This document shows positions 34,701 through 45,319 of a DNA stretch of 64,000 nt, in pieces; within the stretch, counting starts at the first letter, position 1; every line of letters begins with the position of its first letter. The notes below the pieces were generated by a model, which saw only the letters and a program-made list of their open reading frames with translations, had not been told where the DNA came from and did no database searches. The stretch spans positions 177,565 to 241,564 of the forward strand of contig VZRZ01002348.1 of the NCBI GenBank assembly GCA_013398175.1, read 5' to 3'. Source of the DNA: Climacteris rufus. Taxonomy: Eukaryota > Chordata > Aves > Passeriformes > Climacteridae. The translations under genes were made by a program, and so were the position numbers.

Positions 34701-37086
34701 GCACCACAAGTTGTGATGACTTTCCTCACTAAGCAGCTTCCCTGGTCAGGAGTTTGGTGTCACTTGGAGCTGTTCAGGTGGTCCTGGACATGGGAACCAA
34801 AATGCAAAAGGGTTGGAAATCCAGTGGGTGCTCACGTCCCTGGGTGTGACCCACCACCGCCTTCCTGATGAGGACTGGGAGCTGCCAAGGCAGAGCTTTG
34901 CCCTCTCTGATGGAAATAAAGGGCTCACAAGTCCCTTTCCTGATGGTCCAGCCCCTGCCCCAGCAACCTCGGCAGATGCAGCCTGGGCTTGCACGGAGCC
35001 CCTCGTTTTTAGGGGCTGCTGTGTGTGTAGGCAGCACTCAGCCACAGCTGGAAGGGGGTAAAAAAACCCCGCCAAGCCTTAAAAAATAAAAAAATGGGCA
35101 GTATAGCTGTTAAAGTATTTCCTGCACCTTGGTCTGTACCTGTAGGAATTGAGGGCACAGAGTCTCTCTTCGGGATAAGATCACACTTCACTCATTCTGG
35201 CACAATTTTTTTCTTATTAACCCTTTTTCTCCTATACTGTTTGAAGCAACATTTGGTCTTTTGATCTCCAAGAGATTCAGCTGGGTGAATGTCATGATGC
35301 TTCCACTCCACAGGCAGTTAAAGGTGTTACTCCAGTCCTTTTGCCATTCACTCAATACCTTGGCTCTCTACACACACAACACTCTTCATTTGGGCTCTTT
35401 AGTTTGTCTCAGAGCCCAAAGCATTTTTTTTAACCCATGGCCTGCAAGGGTTCCTGGCCGAGCTATGATCTTCCTTGTCTTTTCAGCAAATGACTTCTTT
35501 GAAATGCAGAGTCAAGCTGTATTCAACCACCTTAACAGAACGGTCACGGGGCTGTTATTACATGTAAAAACTGAGATAAGAGGATAATTGCAAAGTCACC
35601 AAACAACACATATGAACACAGACAATTATCTGGAATAAACAGTACTAGCAAGGACTGGAAGGTCTGCTAAAGTCTTATTCTTATTTAAATGGTTGGCTGT
35701 CTGTGCTTTGTGCAGGGGGAGCTCAGAGAGCAGAGCTCAAGGATGTGCCACTAACACTCACATGTGGCATCTTGCAAGGCAGAGGCACAGCCAGACTTCA
35801 GAGGGTTCAGCATGGAGCAAGCAGTACCACGGAAATCAGAAACTTCCCTGGCTTTTCTCCCTATTCCATTTCCATTCCATCAATTTGTCCCCAAAGAGAC
35901 GTCTAAATGAAAGCTGTGTTGTTGTAAATAGGGAAAGTCAGTTGATCATGTAGGATTTCAGTCTGCTTTTGCATTCGAAGGTCTCTAATGTCAAGTTGTC
36001 TGTAATTTGTACTGAACCAGAAGCAAAATACTGCTGTGCTGTCACTGGAGTGTCAATGACTTCTCTGCAAAACTGAATCTCTGTGACATTTACACATCCT
36101 AAGGACCTGTCTGAGCTTTGCATTCCACTGAGATGATGCAGGAATAACAGTTTCTTCAGGCTTCAAATTGAAGCTCTTCTGGCATTTTGCAGCTATAGCA
36201 AGGGGGAAAAAATGGTAACTTGTAACTGACCTTCCGTTCTGCTCCTTGGGAACAGAGGGATGTATGGGACTTAAAGGACTGCAGTTGTACCAGAGGTATA
36301 TAAATTGCTGTAGAATTAAAACCTAACGGGCTCTGGTGGATGTATTTTCACCAGTCATTTGAAGGGAATATGAGTGTAGAAATGCAAAGCTCAGTGCTCG
36401 TTTTCTCAGCCACAGGAAACCAAGCAGATGTATTATTTCTTTGTTAGCAAGGTACAAATAAACACAAACTTAAGAAATCAGGAATGTAAATCCTGACTCT
36501 CCATAGGAAATTTCATCAAGACAACCCAGTAAAATTAGTTCACAACTGGATTACACAGATTTGTTTAAAGAAAACAAAGACCCTCCTGGTTTATATGTGT
36601 CATAGGAAAGAATACACGAAATAAACAAAAAGGTTCAATAAATACCATTCTGTGATTTGTTGGCCTCAAAATGAATGTTGTACATTTTTTTTGGTTGAGA
36701 GCCTGAACAACTCGTTTCATCATCAATTGTTGTCCATAGATGTACCTGTTTTAAGTGTTCCTCCTTCACAGTCCATCTTGATCCCTTGCCATTCAGCCAA
36801 GTTGCAGTCATTTAAAGTACTTATGTATTGCAATAGTTTCTATGACAACAGATGATGGTGATGTTAAGAGTAAAGCATTTTAAGTTGGGTCTATGAATAG
36901 GGAGATAAAGGCACTGAACTGCAGAGGGAAAGCTTTGCTTCCAAACATTCAGCTTAAATATCTCCGCTATTAACATTTACCAGCAAATAACGACAATTGT
37001 ATGACAAGCAAATACACTCAGGCTTGACATTTTAGGCAAGCAAATATTTTCCTAAAAATCTTTATTCTGTGGATTAGATTTAGAGT
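34701..37086. other. Unique sequence; AT-rich end is a weak element candidate
   Basis: 34740-35070 is GC-richer with shadow frames. 36900-37080 is AT-rich and repeat-free with CGCTATTAACATTTACC and AAATAACGACAATTG-type motifs. No gene or transposon was recognised. Confidence 0.4.
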
Positions 37087-37662
37087 GTGAGCAGTCCGGG
37101 TTGTTGGGCTTCACCCCGGCAGCGAGTGGCCCGTTCCGTTCCATTGAGAGGAAGGTGTGAATGCTCCAAGCCTACATCTCACCCTGCGTGGGACTCAGCA
37201 GCTGAATGTTGCTGCCAAGCCCTCTCAAACACAAAAATACTACGCTGCTTAGTGATGATAGCTCCAAAACCTGGGGATGAGAACTCCTTCACTCGCAGAA
37301 AAACTTCCTACCCACACCTGGGAAGGCAACGCTTCTCTTCCAGTTCTCCGTGCAAAACCCACTCGCTCCCTGCCTTTCAGACCCACGCTCCTGCCATTTT
37401 TCAGTTTTTCTCCTGGCTGGTTTATCTCCACCCAAAGCTACACTTCAGCTTGCTGGGGTCAGGACAGGCTGTGCATCGTTGGACAGTGCTGAACAGAAAA
37501 GAGCTTTGCCCTTCAGCTGGGGGCCAATATCTGACCGTGCGAGGCAAAGAACTCGCCAGGAAAAGTCCTCCCCGGTGGTTAGTAAATGTCAGGATTCAAT
37601 CGGATATCTCCCGCACAAGTTTAGGTTGCATAATTAATTCAGTATTATTTGGACATGGATAA
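37087..37662 (+). other. Unassigned 191-codon open frame in a CpG-enriched block
   Basis: This is one of the longest frames not explained by a minisatellite, CR1 or N run. It starts MSSPGCWASPRQRVARSVPL, has no transmembrane segment or domain I recognise, and has a mixed composition rich in S, P, R, C and L. The block carries about 20 CpGs in 540 bp, above its surroundings. An AATAAA overlaps the region just after the stop (ATAATAAAACC). No splice structure or start context is compelling. Chance is the leading explanation; a non-coding exon or hypomethylated regulatory element is the alternative. Confidence 0.2.
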
Positions 37663-38680
37663 TAAAACCTGCTTACCTACAGCGGTCCAAAAAGGCCATT
37701 AGGAACCCACAGTTAAGAAAGCTTAAAGTTCCTGCCAATCCCAATGGCAGCTGCCTGGAGAGAGCAAGGAGCAGCTCATGGTTTTGTGGCCAAATTTGCT
37801 GTAATCAGTAACCAGCAACACCACATCCTGCCAGGCCTAATGACAGGAGGTGCTCAGCTCCCTGGGCCCGGATCCTGCTGGGAACAGAGGTTGCAGAGCT
37901 AATGCACTGCCCTGGGGGCACTGGAGTGTCTTGGGCAGGGGTGATGGGAGTGTGGGACAGCACAGGGAATAACGCTGTGTCCTGGAGAGGGGACTGTGCT
38001 CCGCTCCTGCCCTCAGAATGTGTTCCCCCTTGTTGCAAAACCGTGAAGCCACCACCAATTTATCCACCGAGCTTACAACTGGAGCCAACCCCGACCTCCT
38101 TTATCAATTCTGGCCTGTGTGTGACAGAATAAATCCAAAAACCTTATTTTCAACAGCTGTCGAGTACTGTTGCTGTTCTGGCCTCCTATTCTGCTCACAA
38201 GCAGAACAAAATTTACAGACAGAAGGATTTCTTTGAAAGTAAAACTAGATGAGTCCAGTTCTGTTACGGGCTAATCTGGGCAAAAGCATGTGCCAGCTCT
38301 CGTAACCTTCTCATGCCTGCACTTTGTTTTCCACTAAATGTCAGCTCTGATAGACTAGCCTGCTCATCTGAAAGGGCAGGTTTTTGCTTCAATAAAAACA
38401 AACCTAGTTAAAAAGATAGACAGTACCTCAATAAAAAAATACCATGGACGCATGAAATGTTCAGACTTAATTGGTATGGCTGCACTGCGCCGTTTCCTTG
38501 CTGGCATATGCTAGCAGAGAATATTTGTTGTCAGGGGATTTTCAAGGTTATAAAGCATCTTAAAGGTGTTGGGGAGTGTGTAAATTAAGCTGCTACAGGT
38601 AGGTAATGTTCCCATGATGTCAGGACTAAATATGCTGGTGCCTCCAGGTAAGAATTTACCACGGTCTGGAGTACACGCTG
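37663..38680. other. Unique sequence; AT-rich segment with element-like texture
   Basis: 38390-38640 contains ATGGACGCATGAAATG, ACTGCGCCGTTTCC and GCATATGCTAGCAGAG in a repeat-free context, followed by a CAG|GTAAGA donor-like site near 38647. No acceptor or coding frame supports an exon. Confidence 0.35.
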
Positions 38681-38681
38681 G

Positions 38682-38776
38682 GGGCCGGATCCTCAGTTAA
38701 CGTAAATCCTGTTAGCTCCATTGGTTTTACTACAGCGATTCACACTCATTGCATTTTGGATTCAGAGATCCAGCCT
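38682..38776. repeat. Ancient palindromic interspersed repeat
   Basis: The left arm GGCCGGATCCTCAG (38683-38696) pairs with the reverse complement of the right end (GGCTGGATCTCTGA, 38762-38775). The interior has GTAAATCCTGTTAGCTCCATTG, which matches remembered bird/reptile palindromic repeats (GGCCAGATCCTCAGCTGGTGTAAATCAGC...TAGCTCCATTGACTTCAATGG). It is degenerate and its class is uncertain, possibly a small DNA transposon relic. Confidence 0.55.
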
Positions 38777-40197
38777 TGCAATCTAATGTCTAGAGTGCTC
38801 TAAAGCACAAAGAAGTTAGAAATTAAAACCCTCACCCTCATCAGCTGAGACTTTTGGCTGAATGCTGCTATTCTGGAGGGACACGGTGCCTTGCCGGGTG
38901 CCAGCTCATTTCCTTGGAGCTAAGGAGAGAGGGATTTTGGCAGGACAGGCTGCCCCAGCACAGCCCCACCTGGGAGCCAGGCAGCCAAATTAACAGTGTT
39001 TCTGTTGCAGTAAATTGTCATCAAGGGGAAGGCGGACATTTAAGTGGCACATTATTTACTGGACTGGGGAACAAGGAAGCTGGAGGAAAGAGGAGCATTA
39101 TTTGCTCATTTTGAAAGGGGTGAGTGAAATGGCAGGACCCTTCAATTTTTTCACTGGAGGTGTAAAGGAAGCAAAATACATGTAGCTCCACAGTCCAAGT
39201 CCTGTAAGGGTGGCACTTGCCCAAGATCTTCGTCTTGCTGGTGAAGTCTCAAGCATCTGCCCCCTCTCCGTCTCCACACGGATCTGATGAGTTGATCTGT
39301 CACTGTCCCCTGGAATCAGCCACAAATGCCTCTCCCACTGCCTGAGCTGGAGCATGGGACCCCCACACTCCCCACCCTACCGAGGGCTGCAGGTGAGTGC
39401 ATCCCACTGGGCTGGACCAGCAAGAGAAGTAAACACGCAGGAGTAGCGTTCCTGATTCTGGCTAACTTGTTCCCTCTGGACTCTCTCCGTAAGAAGAGCT
39501 TCCGGAAAAGTATTTAGGGAAATCTTGTAAGCATTAGCAGCATGATGAAGCTCTGCAGCCTTCATGTAAATGTTATTCTGGGTTAAAAGCTTTGGACAAG
39601 TATGTTATAAACATAAGTACGTCTGTGGGGGTTGTTAACTCTCCCTTTGCCAAAGTGACATCCCTTATTCCTGAGCAAGGGAAAGCTATGGAATGAGGTA
39701 TAGTCATACACACACAGAACTCACAGCACTTTGGATGCTAATTTAAACCATGGGTGAGCACAGCACAGAGCCTTTGGTCATGTCTATGCTCCTTCCCTAG
39801 CTCAGCAGATGATGTTCCAGCATTCTGTTCACCCCAACAGCAGCCCTGGTGAATCCTGGGGGCAGCAGCACCTTGGTGGAGATGCCAGGGCCTGCCAGAA
39901 TGTGTCCAGACCACCCTAGACATCCCCTCCAAACCCCTCTGCTGTTCTGTCCATCATGTATCATGCCATACTTCTCATCTACAGCCAGTGAGCCTCTGCT
40001 GTGGGGGAGAGAAGCTCCCCCTGAACCAGGAACTGAGCATTCTCCCTCATGGGCAACCAAGGGTCACTGAGCCCAGGGCTCTGGGCCAGGGACAGTGAGC
40101 CAAACCAAGGTTGGATTTTAAGCTGTACCAGATGTCCCCAGAACAGGGTACACTGAACCTGCAGAGCCAGACTGGGCACTGCCTGCCTGGAACACAG
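38777..40197. other. Unique sequence; isolated donor-like sites only
   Basis: A CAG|GTGAGT donor-like site lies near 39390-39398, with no matching exon evidence. Short frames only. The 293-codon minus-strand frame (39979-40860) runs antisense through the adjacent CR1 and is not a gene. Confidence 0.4.
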
Positions 40198-40587
40198 GGT
40201 GGGAGAGCTGAGGGTGTCCAGCTGGGAGAAGAGAAGGCTCTGTGGAGACCTTAGAGGTCCTAAAGGGTCTAACGGGGCTCCAGGAGAGCTGGAGAGGGAC
40301 TTGGGATAAGGGTCTGGGGTGTCAGGACAAGGAAGAATGGCTTCACACTGCCAGAGGACAAGGTTGAGTGGGATATTGGGAATGGATTCTTGGCTGTGAG
40401 TGTGGGGAGGCCCTGGCACTGGGTGCCCAGAGAAGCTGTGGCTGCCCCATCCCTGGCAGTGCCCAAGGCCAGGTTGGATGGGGCTGGGAGCACCCGGGGA
40501 CAGTGGAAGGTGTCCCTGCCCATGGCAGGGGGGTTGGAATGAGGTGGGCTTTAAGGTCCCTTCCAACTCAGGCTCTTCTGTGAACCT
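40198..40587 (+). mobile_element. CR1 LINE 3' tail (plus orientation), longest copy
   Basis: It runs from GTCCAGCTGGGAGAAGAGAAGG, through GGAGAGCTGGAGAGGGACTTGG and GGAAGAATGGCTTCACACTG, then GAAGCTGTGGCTGCCCCATC and GTGTCCCTGCCCATGGCAGG, to AAGGTCCCTTCCAACTCAGG and TTCTGTGAA. About 390 bp of CR1 3' UTR and ORF2-end sequence is present. It is closely similar to the 20.8-kb and 62.9-kb copies. Its antisense strand happens to be open for 293 codons. Confidence 0.92.
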
Positions 40588-41019
40588 GATACACACATGG
40601 TCACCTGAAAATACCGGCACAGGGAAGACATCCCTTAGGAAATACAAACACCAAAGACATAGAACAGCATCCAAACCCTTCCAGCTTGTACTTGGCTGCT
40701 GTTCATACCTATTAGGAGGACTATCCTCATGGGAAATTCGTCTCTGAAAGTAATCCAGAGCAGATCTTAAACCATGTCCATGGCAGATGCAGTGCAAGCA
40801 GCATTGCAATCCCCAGAGTGTGGGCACTGGGTTGATTTCAGGCAGGAGGGATGCAACCACCTGGATTTCCTTAGGGAAGGGGGCTCATGCACGTCTGACT
40901 CACTTGTTCCTCTCAGGGGATTTGGAAGCCACTGAGCAGCACGGAAATGAGTCCTCCTCTGGTGTGGACCAGGGAACTCGGGGTGGGGGAGAGGAGAGAA
41001 CCCCATGACCAGTGGTGGG

Positions 41020-41372
41020 GACAGCAGGGACAGAAGGGAGATCTCTGTGGGGACACCAGGGAGATCTCTGTGGGGACAGCAGGGAGATCGCTGTGGGGAC
41101 ACCAGGGAGATCATTGTGGGGACAGCAGGGAGATCACTGTGGGGACAGCAGGGAGATCTCTGTGGGGACACCAGGGAGATCACTGTGGGGACAGCAGGGA
41201 GATCTCTGAGGGGACAGCAGGGACACCAGGGAGATCACTGTGGGGACAGCAGGGGGATCTCTGAGGGGACAGCAGGGAGATCGCTGTGGGGACACCAGGG
41301 AGATCACTGTGGGGACACCAGGGAGATCACTGTGGGGACAGCAGGGGCACCAGGGAGATCGGCCTATGGAGG
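41020..41372 (+). repeat. 23-bp minisatellite
   Basis: Unit GGGGACA(C/G)CAGGGAGATC plus N(C/T)CTGT. Starts fall at 41049, 41072, 41095, 41118, 41141, 41164 and 41187. A compound 32-bp unit follows at 41210, then 41242, 41265, 41288, 41311 and 41334, giving about 13 units. Two variants (ACACC and ACAGC) and three downstream triplets (TCT, CACT, CGCT contexts) are shuffled. The 23-bp period cycles all frames, so the 105-146 codon frames here are artefacts. It begins ~440 bp right of the CR1 tail. Confidence 0.95.
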
Positions 41373-42398
41373 GGGCTGCAGTGGCTCCTGTGCTGCTGCC
41401 ATGTCTTCTTCCCACTCGGGGAACAAATTACCCTCATCCTTCTAACATTAGCAGCCATTTCCATAAGCAATTAACCTCTGCATTACACCATCAAGCATCG
41501 GAAAAAGGTGTTGTGACACAGTTATTAAAGGATGGAAGGACTTGTTGGCTGGCATACATAATAAAGGGTGGCCTTGCTTTCCAACTTGAATTTCTGAACA
41601 GGGGCAGAATAAGTGAAAACCTTACAAAACAGAAATATTTCAAACTGTTTGGGCAAGGATTTGTTCTAGGCTTGTAATTTAAATGTTGGGACTTATTAAT
41701 TTGATTTGAAAGAATAATTTATTTTCAAGTAAAGCAAATGACTGCAGAAATTGTTTTCCATATTTGTCATATTTTGGAAAGAAACTATATATTTTTTTTA
41801 ATTTTTAAAAAATTGTTATTTAATTTTACCCCCATGAAACTGAGGAGTCATGGTTCAGGACCAAACCCTAAGATCAGTCTGGATTTGCTGTTGGGGACCT
41901 CCCTTCTCCTCTGTCTCCCAGGAGCTGCAGTGGATGTGAACTCCATTTTTGCCAATGGATCCCCATGGAGCAGGGGCAGGAGCAGGCAGAGGGAGAGCGC
42001 TGGGTCCCTCTCCACTGGAGATGTGTGAACCTCACTGAGATCATCAGCCTTGCTAAACCTTCCTGGGCTATTCCGGCCTCACAGCTGTGCTGTAACACAG
42101 GGGAGGTTTAAGAGAAGACTGCAGGTTAATCACTTTCCTGGTAATAAGAGCAAGATGTGACTATTCAGCTGGAAAACAGGGGGGAAAAAGGCCATTTCTT
42201 TGTAAAGAACTGTACAGTTTACCTTTATATGCTGTTTTTTGTTCTCAGCCAAGAGGTTTCAGCCCTTCTGGGCTGGGGAAAGCCTGGAAATCCCCAAACT
42301 ATGACAACTTGTAACATGCAAAAAGTGTCCATAGATATATATATTTATAATCTATATTTTTATGATGCTTAAACCTATTACAGATTCCACATGCAGTT
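41373..42398. other. Unique sequence, AT-rich in the middle
   Basis: 41450-41850 is AT-rich and repeat-free (ATTAATTTGATTTG, TAATTTATTTTC), a weak non-coding-element candidate. A short TA tract lies near 42333-42345. No gene was recognised. Confidence 0.35.
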
Positions 42399-42399
42399 G

Positions 42400-42547
42400 G
42401 AATCACAGAATGCCAGACTGGTTTGAGTTGGAATGGACCTTTAAAGCCCATCTCATTCTACTCCCTGCTATGGGCAGGGACACCTTCCACTATCCCACTT
42501 TGCTCCAAGTCCAACCTGACCTTGAACATTTCCAGGCATGGGCAGGA
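42400..42547 (-). mobile_element. CR1 3' tail (minus orientation)
   Basis: AATCACAGAATGCCAGACTG then GTTTGAGTTGGAATGGACCT then TTAAAGCCCATCTCATTC and GGGCAGGGACACCTTCCACT, CAAGTCCAACCTGACCTTGA by position are the reverse complement of the CR1 3' end. About 148 bp is retained. Confidence 0.88.
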
Positions 42548-43735
42548 TTTGTGTGCCTGCTCTATAGTTGTCATGGGAATTTTTTTTCGGCACAATTTTC
42601 TCTCTCAAGACTCCTTTGCTTCATCCATGCACATATCCATGCACATGAAGTTTTCTCTCCAAATCCCTGTCCAGCAGAAAGCACCAAGGCTGCCACCATC
42701 CAGGCTGCCAGGGAGTGTGGAGTCACAATGCTCTTGCAGCACTGCTGGGAGAGGCTCTATGTGAATCAAAATATTCCACCAATATCGGGTTTTATGGCAA
42801 AAGACATTAGAAATATTCAGAGGAGTGAATGGTAGAAGAGGGAGTATTTTCCAAATAGCTCCACAGGGTTTCTTTCCTTCCTGATTTCCCCTTTTATAAT
42901 ACAATGATGGAGCCTGTATGGTTTTATGTCCCATTTTTCACAGTGAGGGGGACTTGACAGGGAAGGGTTAGGCCAACAACAGCCATACCTTTCTTTTTTA
43001 TTTAGGAAACAACACTGACACTTTTATTTAAAGATCAAAGCAAGGCAAACACCATGACTCCAAACCTCTTCCCTTTTTTAACCCATAAAAGAATGCTATG
43101 GAGTTTACTAGTGGTGCCCCTAATGAGGTAACTTCAGCCCCAATTTCACATTATTAGCACTCTATCTAGGAGAAGCTGATGATCTTTGGCCACTGTAAAA
43201 CATGATTCCCAGGCCAGGTGTTGGGCTGTCAGCCAAAAAGCTGTGTTTTTCCCAACACTGCACTACAAAGGGCCTCAATGATGATAGGAAAGATATACTT
43301 CCTTTAGGGATCAGAGATAATTAACTCTTTATAGTTGCTCTTTTATTATTACTGAACCCATGCCAAACTTTTGCATCGCTCTACCTAATAAAAGTACCTC
43401 CTGCACTGCCGGTAGTATCCAAATTACTTTTTTCATTTGTTGACAGTCAGGCCTTTAACTGCTTTTTGAACTTCTTTGTTGTAAAAACCTCTCCAAATTA
43501 GTCATTCCTGAGCACTTACACTGCATGCTTCTTCTCAGTTTCCAAACTTTGTAACATAATTGTTCTTACCAAAAGGGAGGAATTTAGAAAATATACAAAG
43601 AAGTCAAAATAACAACAGCATATGTTTCACACAGCCACCTAAGGACCATATTTAAAGTACTGTATGCTGTTGTGCTGCCACAGCATTGAATTAATAGACT
43701 TACAAGTTCATTAGTAATAATATCACTGCTCATTT
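42548..43735. other. Unique sequence with no recognised gene or repeat
   Basis: Short frames only. Some AT-rich segments occur. No transposon tail or RNA gene was recognised. Confidence 0.4.
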
Positions 43736-43812
43736 GCAAATCTCCAAGAGCAGTATGAAACAGGGCAGTATCATCCTCATCCCAGCTTTGCAGATGGGGA
43801 AAAGAGAGGGAA
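43736..43812 (-). mobile_element. MIR-like SINE fossil fragment (minus orientation)
   Basis: ATCCTCATCCCAGCTTTGCA then GATGGGGAAAAGAGAGGGAA follow the reverse-oriented MIR tail (ATCCCCATTTTACAGATGGGGAAACTGAGGC). A CR1 tail begins within ~20 bp, possibly inserted into the fossil. Confidence 0.45.
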
Positions 43813-43829
43813 AAAATTACTTCCCTGGT

Positions 43830-44012
43830 GCTAAAAGAGCAGCATTGGAAGGGGCTGCCCAGGGAGGTGGTGGAGTCCCCATCCCTGGAGGTGTCCAAGG
43901 AACACCTGGATGTGGCACTCAGGGCTCTGGGCTGGGTGACAGAGTGGGCATCAGACACAGCTTGGACTCGATGGTCTCAGAGGTTTTTTCCAATCTGGAG
44001 TGATACTGTGAG
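43830..44012 (+). mobile_element. CR1 3' tail (plus orientation), older type
   Basis: AGCATTGGAAGGGGCTGCCC then AGGGAGGTGGTGGAGTCCCC then CATCCCTGGAGGTGTCCAAG, CTCGATGGTCTCAGAGG and TTTTTTCCAATCTGGAGTGA form the standard older CR1 3' segment. It uses the GGAGGTGGTGGAGTC form, unlike the GAAGCTGTGGCTGCC form of the 20.8, 40.2 and 62.9-kb copies. Confidence 0.88.
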
Positions 44013-44815
44013 TTTACTCATCCCCAGGAATAGGACTGTTCTTCAGAGCCCAGACCCTGGCCAAGATCTGCCCACTCCACTTGCACAATATTGCTGGAGA
44101 CACTGACACAGCTGCCACCTCTCTCCCCACCCCAGGACAGTGACATTTGGACTTGGGGTACATAAGGAGAAACACCCATAAGATGACAATTAGTCAATGA
44201 GGGTTCCTTGTGCTGAGATGCGCTGGAATCCCCATCACCTGGACAACCCCTGGGCTGGAGTTTCCTCTGGCCTTGCAAAGGCAGAGCACATCCCTCACCC
44301 TGGCTCACTGCCTGTGCAGGAGCACCTGCCACCAGGACAGCATTCCTGCTGTTGGAAAGACGTGCTTGCCTCAGAAAAAGACAGGAATGTGTTCTGAGAA
44401 ACACTTCATGTTGGATCAATACCCATTCTGCTCCTCAAGTTGGTATTTCCAGGGGGTTATTTATCTACAGCCTCAGAGTTCTCAACTGAAGAGCAGATTG
44501 CTCGGTTTATACCCTGCAACCAGGTGAATAAAGATTTGCAGATTTGCCACTCAATCGGAATACACAAGGAAATGAAGAGAGAGGAAAAAAGATAAGTAAT
44601 ATTCACTGCATTTGGGATTTGCTTTCCTTTTGAAGCTGCATCTGAACACAGACTAAAAACATAATCTTCCCAGATCCAGGCTCCAGGATTTTAATCTGGA
44701 TTTCTGGCTGATAGCAATTAAAAGCTGACAGCACAAGTATTTTATTTAAAAGAATGATTGGCCTAATGGTATTCAACTGAAGCATGGCCTCCAGATTGGA
44801 GCTGGTCACATGTAT
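44013..44815. other. Unique sequence with no recognised gene or repeat
   Basis: A 133-codon minus-strand frame (44018-44419) and a 105-codon plus-strand frame overlap in the GC-richer part. Neither shows a domain. Confidence 0.4.
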
Positions 44816-44824
44816 AAAGTGTGG

Positions 44825-44942
44825 AGAATAGCTGAGTTACTTAAGATCACAAAGGGAGTTAATAGAGCTGGGATCCACATTCAATGTCTTTTTCATTATC
44901 GGCTCTTTGTTCTACCCATTAGTATACACTGACTCCCTTTGG
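44825..44942 (-). mobile_element. MIR-like SINE fossil (minus orientation)
   Basis: CTGAGTTACTTAAGATCACA then AAGGGAGTTAATAGAGCTGG then GATCCACATTC, and later GCTCTTTGTTCTACCCATTA then GTATACACTGACTCCC, follow the reverse MIR consensus (GTGACTTGCCCAAGGTCACACAG...AGAGCTGGGATTCGAACCC...GCTCTTAACCACTACACTATACTGCC). This is the most complete MIR match in the window. Confidence 0.6.
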
Positions 44943-44984
44943 TAAGATCCTTTGTATTTCCAACTTATCAGGGTCTCATAAATG

Positions 44985-45200
44985 AAAGCCATGTGCTTTT
45001 ATCTACTCATTCCCTTTAATAAGTGTCACAAACATTCTATGTGATTGATTAACTGGTAACAAGAAAGAGACAAAGTAGGAATATGCATATTAGCATATTT
45101 TTCTTTGCTCAAAGAAACGCATTTTATACGTACGTGGCACTTATAATATATCAAGCTGCCAAAAGTTTTAAACAAAGGAGAAACTGAATTACAGTACAAA
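44985..45200. promoter_or_regulatory. Candidate conserved non-coding element
   Basis: Repeat-free AT-rich block with CCCTTTAATAAGTGTCACA, TGATTGATTAAC near 45042 (HNF1/PBX-like), the octamer-like ATATGCATATTAGCATATTT at 45081-45100, TACGTACGTG near 45128 and AACAAAGG near 45171 (SOX/TCF-like). It lies between a MIR fossil and a palindromic repeat. Motif-based inference only. Confidence 0.3.
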
Positions 45201-45212
45201 ACACAGTGACAA

Positions 45213-45278
45213 GGCCAAATTTATCCTTGGTGTAACTCACTGATGTCAGCAGAGTTAACCCAGAGATGAAATAGGCTC
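45213..45278. repeat. Ancient palindromic hairpin repeat, best-preserved copy
   Basis: The left arm GGCCAAATTTATCCTTGG then TGTAACTC (45213-45238) is imperfectly complementary to the right arm GAGTTAACCCAGAGATGAAA then TAGGCTC (45252-45278), around a ~13-bp loop. It matches a widespread sauropsid repeat recalled as CCAAATTCATCCCTGGTGTAACTC...GAGTTACACCAGGGATGAATTTGG. Origin may be a hairpin-like non-autonomous DNA element; the class name is uncertain. Confidence 0.6.
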
Positions 45279-45319
45279 ACCATGTGTACATGAAACACTC
45301 CAGTAAGCTCAGAGGGATA

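Noticed and set aside
38640..38660. Strong donor-like site CAG|GTAAGA, and another (CAG|GTGAGT) near 39390
   Set aside because: Isolated donor matches are expected by chance in 64 kb. No paired acceptor, branch-point tract or coding frame supports an exon.
39979..40860. 293-codon minus-strand open frame
   Set aside because: Its middle is the antisense of a CR1 3' tail (40198-40587), which has few stops in that frame. The flanks have no domain and the same antisense peptide appears at the 20.8-kb CR1 copy.
40947..41677. Repetitive glycine/aspartate-rich open frames of 105-146 codons
   Set aside because: Produced by the 23-bp minisatellite, whose period cycles the reading frame.
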